DNA of 46,555 nt from Candidatus Methanomethylophilaceae archaeon (lineage in GTDB: Archaea > Thermoplasmatota > Thermoplasmata > Methanomassiliicoccales > Methanomethylophilaceae), in assembly GCA_017461225.1 (NCBI GenBank), contig JAFTYV010000021.1, positions 1 to 46,555 on the forward strand. Reading direction: 5' to 3'. The notes under the pieces are model-generated. The model saw only the letters and a list, made by a program, of their open reading frames with translations, ran no database searches and was not told the DNA's origin. Below are positions 1 to 6,799 of the stretch, piece by piece. Both the position numbers and the translations under genes were made by a program. Within the stretch, counting starts at the first letter, position 1; the number at the start of each line of letters is the position of its first letter.

Positions 1-21
1 GCACCGTGCGCCTGCATAAAA

Positions 22-31
22 GTATTTATAA
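22..31 (+). promoter_or_regulatory. TATA element upstream of eIF1A
   Basis: The A/T-rich element TATTTATA lies in a G+C-rich context. It predicts a transcript start near 50-55, giving a leader of about 18 nt that carries a GAGG ribosome-binding site before the ATG at 72. It is probably the main promoter of the translation superoperon, because the genes that follow are tightly spaced. Confidence 0.55.
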
Positions 32-71
32 CGATTCGTTTCATGGAGCCCTTTATTAGAGAGGAATTATC

Positions 72-401
72 ATGGCCGACAACGAACCGCTTGAGAGTCC
101 GGATGAGGACGTAACTCGTGTACGTCTTCCAAACATAAAGGAAGGAGAGATGTTCGGGATAGCGGATCAGCTGCTCGGGGCATCCAAGATCAAGGTGATG
201 TGCGAGGACGGAGTTTCCCGTGTGGGTCGCATCCCCGGCAAGATCAAGAAGAGGATGTGGATCAGGGAGGGCGACCTTCTGATCATCTCCGTCTGGGACT
301 TCCAGCCCGACAAATGCGACGTCAGGTTCAGGTACACCAAGACACAGGCAGTCAACCTCAGCAAGAGGAACAAGGTTCCGAAGAACCTGGACATTTTCTG
401 A
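72..401 (+). CDS. eif1A: Translation initiation factor aIF-1A
   Basis: A 109-residue protein with the archaeal/eukaryotic eIF1A OB-fold. Recognisable parts are the segment around residues 25-45 (GEMFGIADQLLG, then KVMCEDG), the basic IPGKIKKRMWIREGD strand near residues 53-67, and a basic C-terminus. The family binds the 30S A site and promotes initiator tRNA binding. The length is normal for the family. The ATG at 72 is preceded by GAGG. It opens a co-directional run with RIO1 kinase starting 20 bp downstream, a gene order common in archaea and linked to small-subunit initiation and maturation. Confidence 0.97.
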   Translation: MADNEPLESPDEDVTRVRLPNIKEGEMFGIADQLLGASKIKVMCEDGVSRVGRIPGKIKKRMWIREGDLLIISVWDFQPDKCDVRFRYTKTQAVNLSKRNKVPKNLDIF

Positions 402-420
402 TACAGGGGGACGGATCCGC

Positions 421-1221
421 ATGCCTTCATACGAGGAGGCGTACGCGTACCTTGAAAGGCATGTGGACGCCCTCAAAACCAACAAGACCGGTGATGAGAG
501 ACAGACCGACGGGGAGGTCTTCGACAGGAAGACCCTCATGACGATCTACGACTTCATGACCGGCGGATACATTGACGCCGTCCACTACCCGATATCCACC
601 GGGAAGGAGGGCAACGTGTTCTACGCCACGGACGAGGACGGTGAGGCCATGGCCCTCAAGATCTTCAGGACGTCCACATCGACGTTCAAGAGGGTCGCGA
701 AGTACGTCGAGGGCGACCCCAGGTTCAGGGGCGTTACCGGGAACCGCTGGAAGATGATCTACGCCTGGGTCAACAAGGAGTTCAGGAACATGGTCAGGTA
801 CAGCGAGGCCGGGATCCCCGTGCCCGAACCGATCACCTTCGACAAGAACTGCCTCCTGATGGAGTTCATAGGGGACGAGAACGGCCCGGCGCCCCAGCTC
901 AGGGACGTCGTCCTGGAGGATCCGACGGAGACGTACGACGAGGTCGTGTCTTTCATCATCGACGGATGGCAGGAGGCGCACCTCGTCCACGGGGACCTCA
1001 GCGAGTACAACATACTCATGCAGGACGGACAGCCCATCATGATAGACGTCGGACAGGCCATGACCGCCGACCACTACAACGCGAAGGAACTCCTGGAGAG
1101 GGACATTCGCAACATTAACAGGTTCTTCAGGAACAGGGGGGCGGATGTGATCGACGACGCCACCATCCTCGAGGAGACGCTCAACGGGAGCGAAGAAGAA
1201 GACGGAGACGATGAAGAATGA
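421..1221 (+). CDS. rio1: RIO1-type serine/threonine protein kinase
   Basis: A 266-residue atypical kinase of the RIO family. The RIO1-specific nucleotide loop STGKEGNV is near residues 60-67, followed by the lysine-containing ALKIFRTSTSTFKR strand. The catalytic loop HGDLSEYN is near residues 191-198 and the metal-binding IDVGQ near 207. The C-terminus is an acidic tail rich in Glu/Asp. RIO1 acts late in small ribosomal subunit maturation, using ATP hydrolysis to leave pre-40S/30S particles. The downstream KH gene overlaps its last 4 bases (ATGA), so the two are translationally coupled. RIO2 is excluded because it has an extra N-terminal winged helix and a different nucleotide loop. Confidence 0.95.
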   Translation: MPSYEEAYAYLERHVDALKTNKTGDERQTDGEVFDRKTLMTIYDFMTGGYIDAVHYPISTGKEGNVFYATDEDGEAMALKIFRTSTSTFKRVAKYVEGDPRFRGVTGNRWKMIYAWVNKEFRNMVRYSEAGIPVPEPITFDKNCLLMEFIGDENGPAPQLRDVVLEDPTETYDEVVSFIIDGWQEAHLVHGDLSEYNILMQDGQPIMIDVGQAMTADHYNAKELLERDIRNINRFFRNRGADVIDDATILEETLNGSEEEDGDDEE

Positions 1222-1766
1222 GATCCATCAGAATACCCGCCGACAGGGTGGGCACGCTCATCGGGAAGAACGGTGAGACCAAGAAGACGCTCCAGAGGAT
1301 TTCCGGCATAAAGCTGGACATCGACACCGAGGAAGGAGAGGTGATCGTCCACGACGACGTGGAGCTCGAGGACCCCATAATGGCACTGAAGATACTCGAT
1401 GTCATCAAGGCCGTGGGCAGGGGGTTCAACCCCGAGAAGGCCATGAGGCTCTTCGATGACGACGAGTACTTCGAGCTCATAGACCTCAAGGAGTTCGTCG
1501 GGGACCGCTCCGGTGCGGCGACCCGCGTGAGGGGGCGCCTCATCGGCAGGGACGGGAAGACGCGCAGGATCATAGAGGACCTGACCGGGTGCGACATGAT
1601 CATCTACGGCAACACCGTCGGACTCATCGGCAACTCCATAAGCCTCCCCGTCGCGAAGCACGCCGTGGAGCTCATCCTCAACGGCAGCGAGCACGCGACC
1701 GTGTACCACTACCTCGAGAGCCAGCGCCCCAGACTCAGGATTGCCGAGATGGGATTCGACCTCTGA
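1218..1766 (+). CDS. Dim2/Pno1-like KH-domain RNA-binding protein
   Basis: A 182-residue protein with two KH domains. The first starts at residue 1 and carries the loop LIGKNGETK. The second, from about residue 95, has LIGRDGKTRR followed by the TGCDMIIYG strand. This matches the archaeal homologue of Dim2/Pno1, which binds the 3' end region of small-subunit rRNA during maturation and works with Nob1 and RIO1. It overlaps the RIO1 stop codon by 4 bases, which supports a shared role in 30S assembly. Confidence 0.92.
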   Translation: MRSIRIPADRVGTLIGKNGETKKTLQRISGIKLDIDTEEGEVIVHDDVELEDPIMALKILDVIKAVGRGFNPEKAMRLFDDDEYFELIDLKEFVGDRSGAATRVRGRLIGRDGKTRRIIEDLTGCDMIIYGNTVGLIGNSISLPVAKHAVELILNGSEHATVYHYLESQRPRLRIAEMGFDL

Positions 1767-1775
1767 GTGATGACC

Positions 1776-3011
1776 ATGGAGAGCTGGATATCCGATAACA
1801 TCGACACCGCCCGCGAGCTCGCGCTCTCGGGACTCTGCGACCACTGCCTCGGACGCATGTTCGGGAAACTCGGGAGCGGGATGACCAACGACGAGAGGGG
1901 GCGCCTGATACGCGAGGCACTGGAGGACGAGGGCACCGATGCCCCCGCCGACGACTTCTGCCCCCTCTGCGAGAACGTCTTCGACATGCTCGGCAGGTTC
2001 GCCGAGGCGGCCGCCGAGAGGATCAACGAGGTGGAGTCGTCCAACTTCCTCATCGGGACCCGCGTGGAGCCCGAGATCGTCGCGAGGGAGAAGGAGCTCA
2101 AGGAGAGGTACAGCCTGGAGGACTCCGAGGGGATCAAGGCGGAGCTCAACCGCGAGATCGGGAAGATCGCACTTCCCATGATCCACCGCCCCGTCGAGTT
2201 CAAGACACCCCAGGTCGTCGCATGCGTGGACACGCGCTTCGCGGACGTCACCCTGGACATCGCCCCCATATTCATCGCGGGACGCTACACCAAGTACAGC
2301 AGGGAGATCCCCCAGACCATATGGCCCTGCAGGGTCTGCCACGGCAAGGGGTGCGACCACTGCCACGGGGCTGGCAAGATGTACCCAACCTCGGTCCAGG
2401 AGATCATAGGGGACATAGCCCTGGAGATGGCCGACGGCAAGGAGCACTTCTTCCACGGGATGGGACGCGAGGACATAGACGCGTGCATGCTCGGCGACGG
2501 GAGGCCGTTCGTCCTCGAGATCAGCAACCCCCGCATAAGGGAGATCGACCTCGACGAGCTCGAGAGGAGGGCGAACGACAACGACATGGCCGGATACAAC
2601 AGCCTGAGGTTCGTACAGCGCGAGGCGGTCGAGAGGTACAAGGGGGCCGCTGCCGACAAGGTGTACCGCGTACACGTCGTCGTCGACGGTAAAGTTAATA
2701 AAGAAGCAGTAGTTAACGCAGCCCTATCGTTCAAGGACGCCAATATAGACCAGAGGACTCCACGCAGGGTCGAGCACAGGCGTGCTGACCTCGTGAGGAA
2801 GAGGAAGGTCCACTGGATCAGGGCGGACTCGATCACCGAGGACTCGTTCGATCTCGAACTCGAGACCGACTCGGGGACCTACGTGAAGGAGTTCGTGTCC
2901 GGTGACGAGGGCAGGAGCGTACCCAGCTTCTCCGAGAGACTGGGTGTGCAGTGCAAGGTCGAGACACTCGACGTATTGGCGATCAACTATCAAGAACCAA
3001 TGAAGGGATAA
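1776..3011 (+). CDS. pus10: tRNA pseudouridine synthase Pus10
   Basis: About 411 residues. The N-terminal region has a zinc site (LCDHC near residue 20 and FCPLC near 62). A THUMP-like middle contains a second Cys-rich loop, CRVCHGKGCDHCHG. The C-terminal catalytic domain has GREDIDACMLG with the presumed catalytic Asp, then GRPFVLEI. Archaeal Pus10 makes pseudouridine 54 and/or 55 in the tRNA T-loop. Three in-frame starts exist (GTG 1767, ATG 1770, ATG 1776). I prefer 1776 because GTGATG just upstream resembles the archaeal Shine-Dalgarno sequence. The residue two after the presumed catalytic Asp is Cys, where I would expect Arg from family memory. Confidence 0.93.
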   Translation: MESWISDNIDTARELALSGLCDHCLGRMFGKLGSGMTNDERGRLIREALEDEGTDAPADDFCPLCENVFDMLGRFAEAAAERINEVESSNFLIGTRVEPEIVAREKELKERYSLEDSEGIKAELNREIGKIALPMIHRPVEFKTPQVVACVDTRFADVTLDIAPIFIAGRYTKYSREIPQTIWPCRVCHGKGCDHCHGAGKMYPTSVQEIIGDIALEMADGKEHFFHGMGREDIDACMLGDGRPFVLEISNPRIREIDLDELERRANDNDMAGYNSLRFVQREAVERYKGAAADKVYRVHVVVDGKVNKEAVVNAALSFKDANIDQRTPRRVEHRRADLVRKRKVHWIRADSITEDSFDLELETDSGTYVKEFVSGDEGRSVPSFSERLGVQCKVETLDVLAINYQEPMKG

Positions 3012-3014
3012 GCA

Positions 3015-3308
3015 ATGCAGGCATCCAGAGGAACTAGGACAAAGACCCGCAACCTCCTGAAGAAGAAGGTCAGGGCACGCGGACTGTCACCCATCACGAA
3101 AGGACTCCAGACCTTCGAGGCAGGCGAGAAGGTCAACATCATCATCGACCCCAGCGTACACAAGGGAATGCCCTTCTCCAGATTCCACGGACTCACCGGA
3201 GTCGTCGTCGGAGAGAGGGGATGCGCCTACGAAGTCAACGTCAAGGACGGAAACAAGACCAAGATGGTCGTTGCCCGCCCCGAGCACCTCGTAAGGACCA
3301 AAATCTGA
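3015..3308 (+). CDS. rpl21e: Ribosomal protein L21e
   Basis: A 97-residue basic protein of the large subunit. It begins with the typical SRGTRTKTRNLLKK segment and has the SH3-like core PSVHKGMPFSRFHGLTG and VVGERG. The length is normal for archaeal L21e. It lies 3 bp after pus10 and 14 bp before rpoF, in the conserved archaeal order L21e, RpoF, DUF655, KsgA. Confidence 0.97.
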   Translation: MQASRGTRTKTRNLLKKKVRARGLSPITKGLQTFEAGEKVNIIIDPSVHKGMPFSRFHGLTGVVVGERGCAYEVNVKDGNKTKMVVARPEHLVRTKI

Positions 3309-3322
3309 ACTGGTGGATGACC

Positions 3323-3640
3323 ATGTCTGAGCAGTACGTCACACTGGCCGAGGTGAGGGATCTCCTCGCAGCCGAGGGAGAGAAGAGAGAGCTTCTTACT
3401 TCGCAGAAGGCCGCACTGGACCATGCCCAGACGGTCAGCTACCTCACACTCGAGTCCACGAAGGACCTCGTAGCCGAGGTCAGTGAGCTCGAGGATGTTT
3501 CTGATGCCGTTGCGGTCAAGATCGCGGACCTCCTCCCCAAGCACCCCGAGGATGTCCGTGCGATCTTCTCCAAGGAGAGGATCACACTCGACAGCGACAA
3601 AATCAACCAGATCATCGAGATCGTGGCGAAGTACCTCTGA
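3323..3640 (+). CDS. rpoF: RNA polymerase subunit F (Rpo4/Rpb4-like)
   Basis: About 105 residues, helical. It matches archaeal Rpo4, which forms the stalk of RNA polymerase together with Rpo7: an N-terminal tip strand (YVTLAEVRDLL) and a C-terminal HRDC-like helical bundle (LLPKHPEDVRAIFSKER and ITLDSDKINQIIEIV). A longer frame reaches back into L21e. The start at 3323, or 3317, is preferred because GGTGG precedes it by the right distance and homology begins there. The gene sits between L21e and DUF655, as in many archaea. Confidence 0.92.
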   Translation: MSEQYVTLAEVRDLLAAEGEKRELLTSQKAALDHAQTVSYLTLESTKDLVAEVSELEDVSDAVAVKIADLLPKHPEDVRAIFSKERITLDSDKINQIIEIVAKYL

Positions 3641-3656
3641 GCCCGGAGGGACCGCG

Positions 3657-4208
3657 ATGGAAGAGTACGCCTATATCATAGATTATCTGCCGCAGGGCGC
3701 ACCCGGGGGAAGCTTCGGCAAGAAGGAGCCGCTGTGCTACGCCCTCGGCGACGACGAGTTCAAGCTTTTCGAGCTCGTACCCAAGGCAGGCGCCATGATC
3801 ACGATCGGTGACAGGGTGTTCATCGGGAAGGACACCGCCGACCAGAAGCGCGATGTCATAGACCACGTCAAGAGGCGCATCAACTTCAACGACCTCACCA
3901 GCAACGCGGTGGCGGAACTGGAGTACGCGGTCACCGACATCGTCCTCGCCAAGCAGGACAGGTTCATCAGGTTCTTCAACGAGGCAGAGGCCATCAGCAT
4001 GCGCAAGCACCTCCTCGAGGAGCTCCCCGGACTCGGCAAGAAATCCATGAACGCCGTCCTCGAGGAGAGGAAGAAGGGCAACTTCAAGGACTTCGCCGAC
4101 CTCACCGAGAGGACCGGGGTCAAAACCCCCGAGAAGCTCATCACCGCGCGCATCTGCCTTGAGATCGAGGATCCCGACAGGAAACGCTACCTCTTCGTGT
4201 CCAGATGA
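3657..4208 (+). CDS. DUF655 family nucleic-acid-binding protein
   Basis: 183 residues. An N-terminal S1/OB-like beta region (EYAYIIDYLPQG, then a GDRVFIGKD strand) is followed by a helix-hairpin-helix segment, ELPGLGKKSMNAVLEERKK, near residues 121-139. DUF655 is an archaeal family of unknown biochemical function, nearly always encoded between RpoF and KsgA, so a role in rRNA or tRNA processing is inferred. The ATG at 3657 follows CGGAGGGA. The frame is open further upstream, but that part shows no homology and overlaps rpoF. ksgA starts inside its stop codon. Confidence 0.9.
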   Translation: MEEYAYIIDYLPQGAPGGSFGKKEPLCYALGDDEFKLFELVPKAGAMITIGDRVFIGKDTADQKRDVIDHVKRRINFNDLTSNAVAELEYAVTDIVLAKQDRFIRFFNEAEAISMRKHLLEELPGLGKKSMNAVLEERKKGNFKDFADLTERTGVKTPEKLITARICLEIEDPDRKRYLFVSR

Positions 4209-5002
4209 ACAACGAAACGGGCAGACTCATCGCCGATACCGGCATCGTCCCCACGAAGAGCAAGGGACAGAACTTCCTGATAGACGACCGTGTGGCCGAC
4301 AGGCACATCGAGTACGCCGGAATCATCGAGGGCGACAGGGTGCTGGAGGTCGGACCCGGCCTCGGGATCCTGACCCGTCGCCTCATAGACAAGTCGGACG
4401 ACGTCACCTGCATCGAGATAGACGACATCCTGGCCGGATACATCTCGGAGACGTACGGGGACAGGCTCACCCTCATCCATGCCGATGCCGTGAAGGCGAA
4501 GTTCCCCCCGTTCGACGTGTTCGTCAGCAACCTCCCCTACAGCGTGTCCACCCCCATCATTTTCAAACTCCTTGACCATGATTTCCGCAACGCGGTCGTC
4601 ATGGTGCAGAAGGAGTTCGCGGAGCGCATGGTTGCCGACGTCGGCAGCCCCGAGTACTCCAGACTGACGGTGAACCTGTTCTACCGTGCGGACTGCGAGA
4701 TCATGGAGACCGTCCCCGCGTCCAGGTTCAACCCCCGCCCCAAGGTCGACTCCGCACTCGTCCGCATAACGCCCCGCAGGGCACCGTTCGAGGTCCTCGA
4801 CGAGAGGACGTTCTTCAAGGTCACCGAGATCACGTTCAACCACCGCAGGAAGAAGATCGGCACATCGCTGAAATCGGCGAAGATGGTCCTTCCGGGTGAC
4901 GACGTCCCCTATCTGGACGAGAGGGTGGAGAACCTCCGCCCCGTAGAGATCGGCGAGATCGCGGATGCGATCGTCCGCAACAGGTCCGAGAGGGACGCCT
5001 GA
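4205..5002 (+). CDS. ksgA: 16S rRNA dimethyladenosine transferase KsgA/Dim1
   Basis: 265 residues. The SAM-dependent methyltransferase core is clear: GQNFLID near the N-terminus, the SAM-binding glycine loop EVGPGLGILTRRL, an acidic ribose-binding residue in CIEIDD, and the catalytic motif NLPYSVSTP. A C-terminal helical domain follows. It dimethylates two adjacent adenosines in the 3' helix of 16S rRNA. It overlaps DUF655 by 4 bases (ATGA) and ends the superoperon. The next gene converges with no gap. Confidence 0.97.
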   Translation: MNNETGRLIADTGIVPTKSKGQNFLIDDRVADRHIEYAGIIEGDRVLEVGPGLGILTRRLIDKSDDVTCIEIDDILAGYISETYGDRLTLIHADAVKAKFPPFDVFVSNLPYSVSTPIIFKLLDHDFRNAVVMVQKEFAERMVADVGSPEYSRLTVNLFYRADCEIMETVPASRFNPRPKVDSALVRITPRRAPFEVLDERTFFKVTEITFNHRRKKIGTSLKSAKMVLPGDDVPYLDERVENLRPVEIGEIADAIVRNRSERDA

Positions 5003-5515
5003 TCAGAGCCATTTCACGAGGATGTGCCTGACGGAACCGTACTTCGGATACGTTCCGTGGATGGTGAAACCCTCTGCCTCGAAGTTCCTCAGACTGGGAG
5101 GGTTCCTCGGCGACACGGTCGCCGTGGCGAGCGCGTACCCGTCCTCCCGGGACCTCCTGACGGCCTCGTGTATCAGCGCCCTCTGCATCCCCATGCCCCT
5201 GAACTCGGGCGACACGACCACCGATTCCATGTGGACCACGTCGCCCAACGGGGTCCCGGTGCGGATGCTGCGCTCCATGTTGTCCGGTGCATCCCCGGGG
5301 AAGCGCACCAGCATGAATGCGGCGAGGACACCGTCGCAGACCGCCTTCAGGGTGTACCCCTCCGGCCCCAGATGCCTCTCGAGATACGCCCGGTCGTCGG
5401 AGCGGAACACGTCTATGTCGGAGATCTCCAGTTCGACCGCGACCATCATCTCCTCGAGACGGTCCAGATCGTGGCAGTCGGCCACGCCAAGCTCGTAAGA
5501 ACGTTCGTCGGACAC
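5003..5515 (-). CDS. GNAT-family N-acetyltransferase
   Basis: About 170 residues. The acetyl-CoA-binding motif A is seen as VHMESVVVSPEFRGMGMQRAL, with the R-G-M-G-M-Q pyrophosphate loop, and motif B as NPPSLRNFEAEGF. The substrate is not predictable. The frame is open to 5572, but a TATA element (TGTTTATAC, minus strand, 5537-5545) lies inside that extension. A GTG at 5515, giving M-SDERSY, sits 26 bp downstream of it, so I place a leaderless start there. The gene converges on ksgA and diverges from the YchF-type GTPase. Confidence 0.82.
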   Translation of the reverse strand: MSDERSYELGVADCHDLDRLEEMMVAVELEISDIDVFRSDDRAYLERHLGPEGYTLKAVCDGVLAAFMLVRFPGDAPDNMERSIRTGTPLGDVVHMESVVVSPEFRGMGMQRALIHEAVRRSREDGYALATATVSPRNPPSLRNFEAEGFTIHGTYPKYGSVRHILVKWL

Positions 5516-5536
5516 GGACGGTGGAACCACCGGGAC

Positions 5537-5545
5537 GTATAAACA
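5537..5545 (-). promoter_or_regulatory. TATA element for the GNAT gene
   Basis: TGTTTATAC on the minus strand, centred about 26 bp before the GTG at 5515. This spacing is that of an archaeal leaderless promoter and supports the shorter start for the acetyltransferase. Confidence 0.5.
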
Positions 5546-5570
5546 TGCATCCACGGACGGACTGGGCAAC

Positions 5571-5580
5571 ATACTTAATT
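5571..5580 (+). promoter_or_regulatory. TATA-like element for the YchF-type GTPase
   Basis: ATACTTAATT is an A/T-rich island 27-36 bp before the ATG at 5607. It would give a very short leader. A GGTGAT ribosome-binding-like sequence at 5593-5598 would need a slightly earlier transcript start. Confidence 0.45.
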
Positions 5581-5606
5581 CGGTAACAGCATGGTGATAG
5601 GATCAT

Positions 5607-6794
5607 ATGCAGATAGGAATAGTAGGGAAACCGAACGTCGGCAAATCGACATTCTTCGGTGCGGCGACGATGGCACCGGTCGAGATCGCCAACTATCCCT
5701 TCACAACGATTGAACCGAACAAGGGCGTGGCGTACGTGCGCACCACATGCCCGTGCAGGGACCTGGGGGTCACCTGCACCCCCCACAACTCTCTGTGCGT
5801 GGAGGGGACGAGGATGGTGCCCGTGGAACTGCTGGATGTCGCGGGACTCGTACCGGACGCATGGCAGGGCAAGGGACTGGGCAACAAGTTCCTCGACGAC
5901 CTCAGACAGGCGGATGCGCTCATCAACGTGGTGGACGTCAGCGGATCCACGGACATCGAGGGCAACCCGGGGGAACCCGGTTCCCACGACCCCGCGGAGG
6001 ACATCCTGTTCCTGAGGAGGGAGATCGAGTGCTGGATGAGGGAGATCATCAAGAACGGGTTCTCCAAGATCGCCAGACAGGCCAAGATGCAGGGCAGCAA
6101 GCCCGAGATCATCCTCCACGAGAGGCTCGCCGGACTCGACATATCCGAGGCGCAGATCAAGGAGGCCCTCAGGACCGTGCCGCTTCCGGACGACCCGACC
6201 AGGTGGGATGACGACCTGCTCCTCGAGCTGTGCTCCGAGATACGCCGCATAGCCAAACCGATGATCGCCGCCATGAACAAGGCGGACATCGCACCCGAGG
6301 GCAACATCGAGAGGGTCATGGAGGTCAACGACATGTGCATCGCCACGATGGCGGAGACCGAACTCGCACTGAAGAAGGCGTCCTCCGCAGGACTCGTGGA
6401 CTACACCCCCGGGGATGCGGGGTTCTCGATACGCGAGGGCGTGAACGTCAGCGACGGGCAGCGCAAGGCGCTGGACTACATGGCCGAGAGGATGGGCAAG
6501 CACGGGGGAACCGGTGTCCAGAGGTGCATCGAGGATGCCGCGTTCAAGATGCTCGACCTCATCACCGTGTACCCCGTCGAGGATGAGACCAAGTTCACGG
6601 ACCACTTCGGACGCGTCCTGCCCGATGCGTTCCTGCTCCCCCGCGGATCCACGGCTAAGGACCTGGCCTACAGGATCCACACGGACCTCGGCGAGAAGTT
6701 CATACGTGCGGTCAACGCACGCACCAAGCGCACCGTCGGAGCGGACTACGAGCTCCAGGACGGCGACGTCATAAGGATAGTCGCCAACAAGTGA
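5607..6794 (+). CDS. ychF: YchF/OLA1-type P-loop GTPase
   Basis: 395 residues. The G1 loop GKPNVGKST is at residues 7-15 and G3 is DVAGLV near residues 76-81. G4 is NKAD, the guanine-specifying form, unlike the NxxE of bacterial and human YchF/OLA1. The Cys-rich insertion CPCRDLGVTCTPHNSLC, usual in archaeal members, follows switch I. A TGS domain forms the C-terminus (VYPVEDETKF onwards). The family associates with ribosomes and is implicated in translation and stress control. It is followed directly by the DNA polymerase gene, whose GTG/ATG start region overlaps or abuts its stop codon. Confidence 0.94.
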   Translation: MQIGIVGKPNVGKSTFFGAATMAPVEIANYPFTTIEPNKGVAYVRTTCPCRDLGVTCTPHNSLCVEGTRMVPVELLDVAGLVPDAWQGKGLGNKFLDDLRQADALINVVDVSGSTDIEGNPGEPGSHDPAEDILFLRREIECWMREIIKNGFSKIARQAKMQGSKPEIILHERLAGLDISEAQIKEALRTVPLPDDPTRWDDDLLLELCSEIRRIAKPMIAAMNKADIAPEGNIERVMEVNDMCIATMAETELALKKASSAGLVDYTPGDAGFSIREGVNVSDGQRKALDYMAERMGKHGGTGVQRCIEDAAFKMLDLITVYPVEDETKFTDHFGRVLPDAFLLPRGSTAKDLAYRIHTDLGEKFIRAVNARTKRTVGADYELQDGDVIRIVANK

Positions 6795-6799
6795 TTGAG

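Noticed and set aside
4836-6680. Long open frames opposite to real genes (also 1074-2675, 14527-16560 and 40933-43713)
   Set aside because: They lie antisense to well-supported genes in a G+C-rich sequence. Their translations are low-complexity, rich in Arg, Gly, Pro, His and Val, without motifs, and they share no promoter or ribosome-binding site.
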